Source of the DNA: Verrucomicrobiota bacterium
GTDB lineage: Bacteria > Verrucomicrobiota > Verrucomicrobiia > Chthoniobacterales > Chthoniobacteraceae
Length of the DNA: 64,000 bases
Assembly (NCBI GenBank): GCA_009885995.1
Contig: VFJQ01000052.1
Location: 40,971-104,970 of the forward strand
Direction: 5' to 3'
In this document: piece after piece, positions 1-8,175 of the stretch
How positions within the stretch are numbered: the first letter of the stretch is position 1
Layout of the letters: the number at the start of each line of letters is the position of its first letter
The notes under the pieces: model-generated
What the model was told of the DNA's origin: nothing
Database searches by the model: none
What the model saw: the letters and a program-made list of their open reading frames with translations, nothing else
Translations under genes and position numbers: made by a program

Positions 1-301
1 TATCGAACGGATCGTGGAAGCCGCCCGCGCCGGCACCTCCACCTCCGCCGCGCGGCCCTGCACCGCCCGGCCCGGCAAACGCCTGATGCCCGTAGCGATC
101 GTAAGCCGCGCGCTTCTCGGCATCGCCCAGGACATCGTAAGCTTCGCCAAGCTCCTTGAACTTATCCTCCGCAGCCTTATCGCCAGGGTTCTTGTCCGGG
201 TGATATTTCACCGCCAGTTTGCGGTAGGCCTTCTTCATCTCCTCCGCGCTCGCCCCCTTCTCCACGCCGAGGATTTCGTAGTAGTCGCGCTTGGTCGCCA
301 T
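1..301 (-). CDS. dnaJ: Chaperone DnaJ, N-terminal part (gene runs off the window)
   Basis: DnaJ is the Hsp40 co-chaperone that delivers unfolded clients to DnaK and stimulates its ATPase. The visible 100 residues begin [13 protein letters not shown] and contain the J-domain with the HPD motif at residues 34-36, followed by helix IV and the start of the Gly-rich region ([16 protein letters not shown]). The zinc-finger and C-terminal domains lie outside the window. The ATG shares one base with the TGA of grpE (TGATG), so the two are translationally coupled. No heat-shock promoter is visible immediately upstream, because the gene is the last member seen of a chain that starts with an RsbU-like phosphatase. 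Confidence 0.95.
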   Translation of the reverse strand, partial: MATKRDYYEILGVEKGASAEEMKKAYRKLAVKYHPDKNPGDKAAEDKFKELGEAYDVLGDAEKRAAYDRYGHQAFAGPGGAGPRGGGGGAGAGGFHDPFD

Positions 302-807
302 CAGCTCGCCTTGCCTTTCGAGATCAGCACCGTCGCGGGACGCAGCAGCCGGTCGCGTAGCTTGAAGCCCTTTCGCATTTGCTGAATGACCGCGCCGTCC
401 GCGATCTCCGCGTGTGCATGCTGGCCGATCGCCTCATGCACATTCGGGTCGAAGAGCGTGCCCGGCTCGGCATTCACCGCTTCGACACCGCACGCGGTCA
501 GAAAGTCCTGGATCTGCCTCGCGACCATCTCCAGCCCCGCGACGATCGCTGCCGCGCCGCTTTCGCTCTTCGCTGCGGCCATGCCGAGCTCGAAGTTATC
601 CAGGATCGGCACGAGCCGCTCGAGGAAAGCCGCGTTCGCGTATTTCACCGCGTCCTCCTTTTCGCGCGACGCGCGCTTGCGATAATTTTCCAGGTCCGCG
701 GCGCTGCGCATCGCGAGATCCTTGAAGCGATCGAGATCGCCACGCAGTTCGTCCAGTAGCGCTTGCTCGCTGGGTTGTTCATTCTCGGGCGCGGGGTCGG
801 TGGTCAT
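301..807 (-). CDS. grpE: Nucleotide exchange factor GrpE
   Basis: GrpE releases ADP from DnaK in the Hsp70 cycle in the cytoplasm. The 168-residue product is slightly short but typical. It has an acidic N-terminus, a long helical stretch with the conserved core [14 protein letters not shown], and a C-terminal beta domain with the family signature around [14 protein letters not shown]. Its start codon overlaps the stop of the upstream PP2C phosphatase gene (ATGA), and its stop overlaps the dnaJ start. All three proteins should therefore be made from one message at linked levels. Confidence 0.96.
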   Translation of the reverse strand: MTTDPAPENEQPSEQALLDELRGDLDRFKDLAMRSAADLENYRKRASREKEDAVKYANAAFLERLVPILDNFELGMAAAKSESGAAAIVAGLEMVARQIQDFLTACGVEAVNAEPGTLFDPNVHEAIGQHAHAEIADGAVIQQMRKGFKLRDRLLRPATVLISKGKAS

Positions 808-2213
808 TTCTTTCGGATGGCGATGATGGTGATGTCGTCGGGTTGCGGGTGGGGACCGATGAACGCGCGCACGTCATCGGTCAACCTCGCGATCATTTCC
901 GCGGCGCCTTCGGTGGCGCTGGCGACGAGCGATTCGATGACTTTTTGCAGCCCGAACTCTTCGCCCTGCGCATCGAACGCCTCGGTGACGCCATCGGTAT
1001 AAAGCAGCAGGCAATCACCCAGTTCGAGCGTGATCGTGAAGTCGCCCGTCACGCGGTTGAAGACGCCGCCGCTGTCGATGCCGAGCGCCATCCCGGGCGG
1101 GTTGATGCGTGAGACGCTCTTGTCCTTCGCCCGGTAGAGCAGCGGCGCGTCGTGCCCCGCGCGGCAGAGCGTCACCGCCGAGCTCTCGTGGTCGAGGATC
1201 GCGTAGGCCATGCTGATGAACATGTCCTCCTTGATGTCGGGATCGAGCAGCGCGTTGACCTCGTGGAGCACCTTCGCCGGCGAGAGCTGCCCCGGTGCCT
1301 TCGAGCGCAGCACGCTGCGGCACATCGCCATGATGAGTGAAGCCGGCACGCCCTTCCCGGACACATCCGCGATCGCCACGCCGCAGTGCGTTTCATCCAC
1401 GGCGAGGTAGTCGAAATAATCGCCGCTGACCTGGCGCGCGGGGACATTGATCCCGGCGATCTCGTAGCCGGGGACATTCGGCGAGCCCGCGGGCAGGAGG
1501 ATGCGCTGGATCTCGAATGCGATCGCGAGGTCTTCATCGAGCCGGCGCTTCTCGGCGGCTTCGTGGAAGACCGAAGACGAGTAGAGCGCAAACGCCGCCT
1601 GCTCCGCGAGCGAACGGAAAACCGTGAACCCGCTCGCGAGGAACGGCTCCGCTCCCACGCGCCGCGTGACGAAGAGCACACCGAGAATCTGCCCGGCGAA
1701 GACCATCGGCGCGATCATCAGCGAGCTGCACGCGCCAGCCGGGAGACGCGGGTCATCACCGGCCGCGAGTTGCGCTTCGCGATCGCGCCACGCCACCCCG
1801 ATCAGGCCCTCGCCGAGCGGCACCGTGTGCCAGCGCAGGAAGGTCTGCTTGAGGTCGTTCAGCTTTGCCGTCTCGGGCGGCAGCGGGAAGACGATCGACC
1901 ATTCCGGCGTGCCAAAACCGCGCCGCAGCGTAGTGCCTTTCTTGTCCAGCACGTAGGCCGCACCACCATGCGCCTCGGCGATGCGGATGGCGTTATCGAC
2001 GATCATCCGATGGAGATCCTCGGCCCGCATATCCGCCGAGAGCGCCTCGCCGATCCCGTGCAGGAAGTCGAACACGCGCCGCTCCTCGGCCTCGACGCGA
2101 GCCCGCTGCCTTTCGATCAGCTCAATGCGATCCTGCTGCCGACGAAAGGTTCGGATAAAGACGCCCGCGAGGGCGACAAAAGCGATGGCGAGGACTGCGA
2201 CGATCCACCACAC
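804..2213 (-). CDS. GAF-domain PP2C-type (SpoIIE/RsbU) serine/threonine phosphatase
   Basis: This is a membrane-anchored phosphatase of the family that dephosphorylates anti-anti-sigma factors in partner-switching stress control. The 469 residues start with one transmembrane helix (about 3-23). A GAF-like sensor domain follows (about 45-215), then a SpoIIE/PP2C domain (about 240-468). Metal-binding motifs are visible: SGDYFDY, ADVSGKGVPASL, LLYTDGVTEA and PDDITIIA. It overlaps grpE by 4 bp and lies 57 bp after a TolC-like gene. No RsbV or RsbW homologue is adjacent, so the substrate is unknown. Linkage to grpE-dnaJ suggests a stress role; this is inference. Confidence 0.9.
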   Translation of the reverse strand: MWWIVAVLAIAFVALAGVFIRTFRRQQDRIELIERQRARVEAEERRVFDFLHGIGEALSADMRAEDLHRMIVDNAIRIAEAHGGAAYVLDKKGTTLRRGFGTPEWSIVFPLPPETAKLNDLKQTFLRWHTVPLGEGLIGVAWRDREAQLAAGDDPRLPAGACSSLMIAPMVFAGQILGVLFVTRRVGAEPFLASGFTVFRSLAEQAAFALYSSSVFHEAAEKRRLDEDLAIAFEIQRILLPAGSPNVPGYEIAGINVPARQVSGDYFDYLAVDETHCGVAIADVSGKGVPASLIMAMCRSVLRSKAPGQLSPAKVLHEVNALLDPDIKEDMFISMAYAILDHESSAVTLCRAGHDAPLLYRAKDKSVSRINPPGMALGIDSGGVFNRVTGDFTITLELGDCLLLYTDGVTEAFDAQGEEFGLQKVIESLVASATEGAAEMIARLTDDVRAFIGPHPQPDDITIIAIRKK

Positions 2214-2270
2214 GGTTCGGATAAAAAGGACGCGGAGATTCGCAGCCGCAAGCGGCGATGCAAGCGCCCG

Positions 2271-3971
2271 TTACTTCCCCTTCCGCCCGGTCACGACTTG
2301 CGTCCGCGCGTGCGAAGCCTCCGGCAGATCGCGGCTCCGCTTGCCCGGCACGATGGTGACGCCCGTGTATTCCTGGATCGTGCCGGTGGCTTGCCAGAGC
2401 GTCACGATCGCCTTGTTCAAGTCGGCCTGCGCGGCGAGCTCGCGGCTCTTCGCGTCGTAGAGTTTCCGCTGCGTCTCGATGAGGTCGAAGCTGGAGATCT
2501 GCCCCTCCTCCATCCGGCGATAACCGATCCGCACGGCCTCCTCGTTGAGTTCGCGTGTCTGACGCGCAGTGGCCACGCGCTGGCCGCTCAGCTCGATCCG
2601 GCTGAGCGCGGTATCGACATCGGTCGTCACGTCCCGCTCGCTCTGCTTGATCTTGAGGATGGCCTGCTCCTTGAAGCCCTTGATCGCGTCGAGCTGCGCG
2701 CGCGACTGCACGCGACCGAGCGGCACCGAGAACTGGATGCCGATGCTCCACTGCGGCGACTGGGTGTGCCACGCCAGGTCGCGCGCCTGCTCGTAATCGT
2801 CGCCGAGCCCGTTGTAGCCGTAGGTGCCGACGAGATCGAGATTCGGCCAGAGCTGGTTCTTCGCGAAGGCGAGCCGGATGTCCTGCTTCCCCGCATCCGT
2901 CACCGCGGCGGTGTAATCCGGACGCCGTTGAAACGCGGTCTGGAGATGTGCGCTGCGATCGCCGCCGGGAGCCGTGAGGCTCGGCGTCTGCACGGGCACA
3001 AAAATGCGCGAAGCGCTGTCGCTCCCCTTGCCACCGATCAGCCGGCGCAGCGCGAACTGGCGCTCCATGAAAAGGTTCTTCGAGAGGATGAGCTGCTCCT
3101 GGTCGAGCGAGACCTGCGCGCGCGCCTGCTGCACATCGATCGGCGACATGAAGCCGAGATCGAGGCGCCGCTGGTTTTGCTGCACGAGCTTCGTGTCGGC
3201 GGAAATGGCGTCCTGCTTCACGCGCAGGTCGGCCTGCGCGAAGACCATGTCGAAGTAGTTCGCAAGCACGCTGGCGAGGCCGTCGTTGAGCGTCTTCTGC
3301 CAGCTCAGCTCGGCGACTTTCTGCGCGATCCGAGAGGTGCGCACGTCGGCGAGATTCGCGGCGGTGCCGAAGTCCTTGAGCAGCGGCTGGCGCACCTCGA
3401 AGCCGCCAAACGCGGTGTAATACGGAGAGATCGTGCGCGTATCGCCGTCGAACGTGCTGCGAATCTTCGCCTGCCGCGCCGACAGCGCGAGTTGCGTGCC
3501 GATCGGGGTGCGGAAGGCCAGGCTCGCATCCTGACGATCCACATCCTGGTCGAAGACGACCGTGCGGCCGACGCTCAAGTTGGTCGGCGGTGTGATCGGC
3601 TGCCCGGTGGCGATCTGGATGGTCCGCGTGTTCTCCTCGATCGCCTGGATCTGCGCGAGCTGGAGCAGCGATTCGGCGTTGTTGATGTTCGTCGTGATGT
3701 CCGGCCGCATCACGGAGTCGCGGCTGATTTCCAGCCGGAAGACCGGGTCGAACGCGCCGGTCGCGAACCGTGTGCGCGCCTGCTCGATCTTGATGTCCAC
3801 GCGGTTGAACTGCACCTCGAGATTGTTGCGCAGCATCATCGCGATCGCGTCGGGGAGCGTGAGCGGTTGCACCTCCGCCTCTCCGAAATCGAAACCGCGC
3901 GGGAGCTCAGCCGCGCGCGCGGCGAGCGAGAAACTCAGGGAAATGGCAGCAATCCTGGCAAGGCGAAGCAT
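2271..3971 (-). CDS. TolC-like outer-membrane efflux protein
   Basis: This is an outer-membrane channel for a tripartite exporter. The 566 residues begin with a signal peptide (MLRLARIAAISLSFSLAARAA). Two repeats of the outer-membrane efflux family follow, with long helices rich in Gln, Ala and Leu, such as the segment near LDLGFMSPIDVQQARAQVSLDQ. The gene follows the M50/HlyD fusion gene directly, with the stop and start touching, and that gene follows an HlyD adaptor. The three make a complete export operon apart from an obvious ATPase or pump. The protein is about 70-100 residues longer than E. coli TolC, mostly in loops. Confidence 0.9.
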   Translation of the reverse strand: MLRLARIAAISLSFSLAARAAELPRGFDFGEAEVQPLTLPDAIAMMLRNNLEVQFNRVDIKIEQARTRFATGAFDPVFRLEISRDSVMRPDITTNINNAESLLQLAQIQAIEENTRTIQIATGQPITPPTNLSVGRTVVFDQDVDRQDASLAFRTPIGTQLALSARQAKIRSTFDGDTRTISPYYTAFGGFEVRQPLLKDFGTAANLADVRTSRIAQKVAELSWQKTLNDGLASVLANYFDMVFAQADLRVKQDAISADTKLVQQNQRRLDLGFMSPIDVQQARAQVSLDQEQLILSKNLFMERQFALRRLIGGKGSDSASRIFVPVQTPSLTAPGGDRSAHLQTAFQRRPDYTAAVTDAGKQDIRLAFAKNQLWPNLDLVGTYGYNGLGDDYEQARDLAWHTQSPQWSIGIQFSVPLGRVQSRAQLDAIKGFKEQAILKIKQSERDVTTDVDTALSRIELSGQRVATARQTRELNEEAVRIGYRRMEEGQISSFDLIETQRKLYDAKSRELAAQADLNKAIVTLWQATGTIQEYTGVTIVPGKRSRDLPEASHARTQVVTGRKGK

Positions 3972-6197
3972 CTAGAGAAAACGGTAATCGAGGCTGACGA
4001 GATCAAACAAGCTCTGCAAGAACAGTCGCCCCCACGGGTGCCAGCCGGCGTGGATTTTCCCGCGCACGGACATGCCGGGGCGCAGCAGGCCGTCCTTGTT
4101 CTCGACCTCGACGACCGCCTCGAACGTGCGCTCGACGGGGATCTCGCGGCCCTGGTGATCGGTGTAGGTGAGCACGTCGCCGCCGTATCGCTTCGAGAAG
4201 CCGCGCGGGATTTCCTGGCCGAAGAACATCACCGGCTTCTCGGTGATCACGCCGTGGAATTCGCGATTCGGGAACGCGTGCGCCTTGAGCACGACGCGCT
4301 GGCCTTTCTCGACGTAGCGCACCTGCTTCTCGCCGAGGGCGAGCTTGATCCGCAGCGGGTCGAGCGGCGCGATTTCGCAAAGCAGCTCGCCGCTTTTGAT
4401 GAGCCGGCCTTTGACCTTGTCGAGGTTCGGCGTGAGCACGGTGCCGTCCGCGGTCGCGGTCAGCGTGAGGTTGCGCACGTCGCGGTCGGCTTCCTTGAAC
4501 TTCGTCTCCGCCGCGGCGCGCATGCTCTCGGCTTGCTTGAATTCCGCCGGCTTCCCTTCGCCGAGCGCGCGCTGGACGGTGGCCGTGGCGACTTTCATCC
4601 GCATGTCCGCCTCGGTGCGAATCTGCAGCGCCTCGCGGTTCGCGAGCTGCGCCAGCGGCATCCCGGCTTTCACGCGTTCGCCTTCCCGCACGAGCACCTG
4701 CTGCACAAAGCCGCTCACCTCCGGCCGCACCTGCTGTGGGTCGGCGAGTTCGACGGTGCCGGCGCGTTTGATTGTGAGCGACCACGGCACGAAGCACAGC
4801 GCGATGAATCCGCCGAGCAGCCAAGCGCCGACCGAGCCGAGTCGGCGCAGGCGGCCGCCGGGGTTCCAGTCCTCGCGCTTGAAGTCGAGGCTCTTGAAAA
4901 AGCCGATGAAGGGCAGGAGCACCCACGAGGTGAGGGCGAGGGCGGAGAACCAGTTCGCGAGGCCGGCGAGGCCGAGGGGTTCGAGGTGCGGTTTCATGAA
5001 AACGATGAGGCTGTAGATGACCCAGTAGCCATAGACCCACGAGAGGATGGCGTAGGTGTAGAAGAGCCAGAGTCGCTTTTTCGGCAGCGGCATGCGCTGG
5101 AGCACGGGGTCGGCGGTCTTCGCGCCGAAGAGCACGCGCTTCATGTGATGCGTGATCAGCGCGCGACTCTTGGCTTGCAGGTTCGGGACCTCGAGCAGGT
5201 CCATCATGATGTAATACCCGTCGAACCGCATGAGCGGGTTGGCGTTGAAGATGATGGTCGAGACGCTGGCGAGGAAGATGAAGTTGAACAGGAAGTCGCG
5301 CAGCGCGCCGGGCTGCACGATGGCCCACAGGAACGTCGCGAACGCCGCGAAGATCAGCTCGACGTAGATGCCCGCGAAGCTCACCAGCACGCGGTGCATC
5401 CGGTTCGGCATCGTCCACGAGTCGGAGACGTTCACGAAGAAGTAGGGCTGAAAGACGAGCATCATCGCGCCGATCTCATGCACCTCGCCGCCGAAGTGCT
5501 TGCACGTGAGCCCGTGGCCGAGCTCGTGGATGCTCTTGATGACGAACATCGTGATCCACATCAGGGCGATGTTTTGGATCGAGAAGAGGTTCGCGATCGC
5601 CTCGCCGATCCGGTCGGCCTTCGAGATGAAGACGATCGCCCCCAGCGCGATGATCACGATCGAGATCCACAGCGTCGGGCGCGTCCAGATCCACCAGAGC
5701 GGCTTCGCCATGCGGCCGAAAATCCTGTCGGGATCGAGGAGCGACTTGCGGAAGAAGAAGACCTGGTTGGCGAGGTTGTAGAGACGGCCTTTCTTTTTCT
5801 TCGCCGTCTTCGCCTGGTCCCAGCGCGCCTTGAGCCGCTGGCCTTGCACGCTGAGGAATTGCAGCAGCGCGAGGTCGTTCGCGAAGCGCAGCACACGCTC
5901 GTTCAGCTCCTCGGGCGTGTAGTCGAGTCGCACGTGCGGGTAGCGCTCGACGTAGAGCTCGCGGATCGCGCCGAACGTCCGCTTCCCGTCGAAGAGCGTG
6001 GCGAGGAAGTAGTCCTCGGACGTCATCCGGAAGTATTGCAGCGAGATGGGATCCTTGACGACGTAGTAGCTGCGCCCCTCGAACATCTGCTGACTCACGA
6101 GCAGGTCCGAGCGCAGCGCAGGCAGGATGACGTTTTCCTGCGGCGGAGGCTTCGGTGCCTCGACCGGCTCGGGATGGGCGACGGCAGCCGCTGACAT
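3972..6197 (-). CDS. M50 site-2-protease-like membrane protein fused to an HlyD-type adaptor
   Basis: This 741-residue protein joins an intramembrane zinc protease module to a membrane-fusion adaptor. The N-terminus (about 30-125) looks like a PqqD/winged-helix peptide-binding domain. Several transmembrane helices follow, with the zinc motif HELGH at 224-228 and the third-ligand motif NPLMRFDG at 320-327, both intact. After the last helix (about 470) comes a biotinyl-lipoyl/HlyD region beginning near QQVRPEVSGFVQQVLVREGE. Similar M50 proteins act in maturation or export of modified peptides and exopolysaccharide-like cargo. The cargo here is unknown and no peptide precursor gene is evident. 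It lies between an HlyD gene (5 bp gap) and the TolC-like gene (0 bp gap). Confidence 0.88.
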   Translation of the reverse strand: MSAAAVAHPEPVEAPKPPPQENVILPALRSDLLVSQQMFEGRSYYVVKDPISLQYFRMTSEDYFLATLFDGKRTFGAIRELYVERYPHVRLDYTPEELNERVLRFANDLALLQFLSVQGQRLKARWDQAKTAKKKKGRLYNLANQVFFFRKSLLDPDRIFGRMAKPLWWIWTRPTLWISIVIIALGAIVFISKADRIGEAIANLFSIQNIALMWITMFVIKSIHELGHGLTCKHFGGEVHEIGAMMLVFQPYFFVNVSDSWTMPNRMHRVLVSFAGIYVELIFAAFATFLWAIVQPGALRDFLFNFIFLASVSTIIFNANPLMRFDGYYIMMDLLEVPNLQAKSRALITHHMKRVLFGAKTADPVLQRMPLPKKRLWLFYTYAILSWVYGYWVIYSLIVFMKPHLEPLGLAGLANWFSALALTSWVLLPFIGFFKSLDFKREDWNPGGRLRRLGSVGAWLLGGFIALCFVPWSLTIKRAGTVELADPQQVRPEVSGFVQQVLVREGERVKAGMPLAQLANREALQIRTEADMRMKVATATVQRALGEGKPAEFKQAESMRAAAETKFKEADRDVRNLTLTATADGTVLTPNLDKVKGRLIKSGELLCEIAPLDPLRIKLALGEKQVRYVEKGQRVVLKAHAFPNREFHGVITEKPVMFFGQEIPRGFSKRYGGDVLTYTDHQGREIPVERTFEAVVEVENKDGLLRPGMSVRGKIHAGWHPWGRLFLQSLFDLVSLDYRFL

Positions 6198-6202
6198 CGG
6201 AA

Positions 6203-6931
6203 TCAGCGCGCGACCGTGAGGTGCGAGAAGTCCGCGCTCCCGCGCATCCCCGGCTTGATCACATGCCCGGGGTTTTCAACGAGCAGCTTCACGCGGAAGA
6301 GCCCCGAGCCCGCGTCGATGCGCGGATCGACGAAGCTTACTTTGCCGTCAAATTTCTGCTCGCCGATCACCGGGAAGCGCACCGGGATCGCCTGATCCAC
6401 CTTCACTGCCGTCATCAGCTTCGGGTCGAGGTAAAACTGCACATAGACCTGATCCATGCTCACGATATCGACGAGCTTTTCGACGCGGTCCACGCTCTCG
6501 CCGGCTTCCTTGTATTTCTTCACCACGATCCCCGCGAGCGGGCTGCGGATGGTCTTCTCCTTCAGCGCGACCTCGGAGGCGCGCAGCTTGATCTTCGTCA
6601 TCTCCAGCTCGGTCTGCTTCTCGAGCGCGGCTTCCTTGCTCATCATCTTTTCCTTCGAGAGCGCCTCGGCGCCGCGGGCGGTGAATTCCTTTTGCTCGAC
6701 GAGCTTCTTGTCCATCTCGACCTGCATCGCCTCCCGCTCGGCGCGCAGTTGCACGATGATCTGCCCTTCCTTCACCGTGTCGCCTTCCTCCACGAGCACG
6801 CTATCGACGACCTCCTGAAGCACCGGCGAGGCGACGCTGACTAGCTTGAAGGGGATGACGAGGCCCTGGATGTCCTCGGCATGGGCAGCCACCGCGAGGC
6901 ACACGGAGAGGAGTAAAAAGTGGCGAGACAT
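6203..6931 (-). CDS. HlyD/RND-type periplasmic adaptor protein
   Basis: This is a membrane-fusion protein of 242 residues from the ATG at 6931, which gives a clean signal peptide (MSRHFLLLSVCLAVAAHAED). An upstream ATG at 6958 would add nine residues before the signal peptide and is less likely. The lipoyl-like half-motifs are VDSVLVEEGDTVKEGQIIVQL and, after the coiled hairpin, IRSPLAGIVVKKYKEAGE. A beta-barrel domain follows (QAIPVRFPVIGEQKFDGKVSF). It is shorter than usual and appears to lack an N-terminal membrane helix. It is the first gene of the export operon. Confidence 0.88.
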   Translation of the reverse strand: MSRHFLLLSVCLAVAAHAEDIQGLVIPFKLVSVASPVLQEVVDSVLVEEGDTVKEGQIIVQLRAEREAMQVEMDKKLVEQKEFTARGAEALSKEKMMSKEAALEKQTELEMTKIKLRASEVALKEKTIRSPLAGIVVKKYKEAGESVDRVEKLVDIVSMDQVYVQFYLDPKLMTAVKVDQAIPVRFPVIGEQKFDGKVSFVDPRIDAGSGLFRVKLLVENPGHVIKPGMRGSADFSHLTVAR

Positions 6932-6975
6932 GGGCTGGGACGTTTCGCGTGGGAGCATTGTTTATCAAAGGGAAT

Positions 6976-7017
6976 CTCGCGGGGCTGCCTCCGTGTGTGC
7001 GGCATCAGCCCCGCGAG
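6976..7017. promoter_or_regulatory. Perfect 12-bp inverted repeat between divergent genes
   Basis: CTCGCGGGGCTG at 6976-6987 is followed after 18 bases by its exact reverse complement at 7006-7017. It lies in the 190-bp divergent region between the HlyD adaptor (start 6931) and the lipoprotein gene (start 7122). It could be an operator or an RNA stem in either leader. There is no T-run, so a terminator is unlikely. Confidence 0.4.
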
Positions 7018-7121
7018 GCGGCTGCATCGCACTGGCACTAAGCGTCGCGCCGCTGCGCGGTTGTCCCCGCACGCGAAACCCGTTGGCGCTTCTGCCGCCG
7101 TGCGCTATCGCCACCGCCTTC

Positions 7122-8105
7122 ATGCCTCGCCCACTCCTTCTCCTCCTCCTCGCCGCACTGCTCTCCGGCTGTCGGAAGCCGGAAATTCATTCTTACGTGG
7201 CGCCAAAGGACGGCACACTCGATGCCGCCGCACCGGCGCCGGGCGCGGAGGCGCTGCCGCAGATCTCATGGAAATTGCCCGCGGGCTGGACGCAGACCCA
7301 GGCCGGGCAGATGAGCGTCGCGTCCTTCGCGATCGATGACGCGGCGGGCGGCGCGACGGTGAATATCACGCCGCTGCCGAATCTCACCGGACGCGAGGAG
7401 GCGATCGTGAATATGTGGCGCGAGCAAGTGCAGCTCGGGCCGCTGACGCCGGAGCAAATGGCGGAGGCGCTCCAGCCCGCCGAGGTCGCGGGCGGGGAGG
7501 GCAAGGTCTTCGAGATCAACGGCACGCGCGAGGGGAAGCCTTCGCGCACCGTCGCGGCGATGCTCCACCGCGGCGACGGGAGCTGGTTCTTCAAGCTCAC
7601 CGGCGACGACGGCGCGGTCGGCGCGCGCAAGGCGGAGTTCCTCGAGTTTGTGAAAGGCGTGCGCTTCAGCGAACCGGCGGGCGCGCAGCCGGCGGTGGCG
7701 GAGGAGTCGGGATTCAAGTGGACCGTGCCCGAGTCGTGGACGGCGGCGCCCATCGGCGCAATGCAGGTGGCGAAGTTCACCGTGCCGGCCAAGGACGGCG
7801 CGAAGGCGGACGTGATGGTGAGCGTCTTCCCGAGCGAGAGCGGCGGTGCGCTCGCGAACGTGAACCGCTGGCGCAAGCAGGTCGGTCTCGACGAGATCGA
7901 CGAAAAGGCGCTCGACTCCTGCACCAAGCCGCTCGACGCCACGCCCGGCGCGCTGCTGGTGGACCTCAAGAACCCGCCGCGCGCGATGCTCGGCGCGATC
8001 GTGCCGCGCGAAGGGCAGTGGTTTTTCTACAAGATGCTCGGCGACACGCCGGCGGTGGACGCGGCGCGGGAGGACTTTCTCCGCTTTGTGAAGTCCACGC
8101 CGTGA
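7122..8105 (+). CDS. Lipoprotein with an internally duplicated domain, function unknown
   Basis: The start at 7122 gives a lipoprotein signal with lipobox LLSGC (MPRPLLLLLLAALLSGC); longer readings upstream have no plausible leader. The 327-residue product contains two copies of one module of about 130 residues. Each has a Trp-Pro-x-x-Trp-type start (WKLPAGW, WTVPESW), then xxVAxF, a WR-x-QV-x-L segment, WFFK or WFFY followed by a Gly-Asp, and an ending EFLEFVK or DFLRFVK. I do not recognise the family. It lies 70 bp before resB and ccsA in the same direction, so it may be expressed with the cytochrome c maturation genes. Confidence 0.75.
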   Translation: MPRPLLLLLLAALLSGCRKPEIHSYVAPKDGTLDAAAPAPGAEALPQISWKLPAGWTQTQAGQMSVASFAIDDAAGGATVNITPLPNLTGREEAIVNMWREQVQLGPLTPEQMAEALQPAEVAGGEGKVFEINGTREGKPSRTVAAMLHRGDGSWFFKLTGDDGAVGARKAEFLEFVKGVRFSEPAGAQPAVAEESGFKWTVPESWTAAPIGAMQVAKFTVPAKDGAKADVMVSVFPSESGGALANVNRWRKQVGLDEIDEKALDSCTKPLDATPGALLVDLKNPPRAMLGAIVPREGQWFFYKMLGDTPAVDAAREDFLRFVKSTP

Positions 8106-8135
8106 TTTCAGTGCTCAGATATCCCAACGCCGTCG

Positions 8136-8160
8136 GATTACTGATTACTGATTACTGATT
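8136..8160 (+). repeat. Short tandem repeat GATTACT x3
   Basis: Three exact copies of GATTACT plus a partial fourth copy lie in the 70-bp gap between the lipoprotein gene and resB. It is a simple microsatellite-like repeat with no clear function. A related TGATGACTGATTACT stretch occurs near 50958-50972. Confidence 0.7.
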
Positions 8161-8175
8161 TCTCTGCTTCCCCAA

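Noticed and set aside
1386..6194. Open plus-strand frame of about 1600 codons
   Set aside because: It runs antisense through the phosphatase, TolC-like, M50/HlyD genes. Its Arg/Asp/Glu/His-rich translation is the typical shadow of GC-rich genes and has no family resemblance.
8136..8160. Tandem GATTACT repeats considered as a CRISPR or iteron array
   Set aside because: Only three 7-bp units without spacers; too short for either, and no replication gene nearby.
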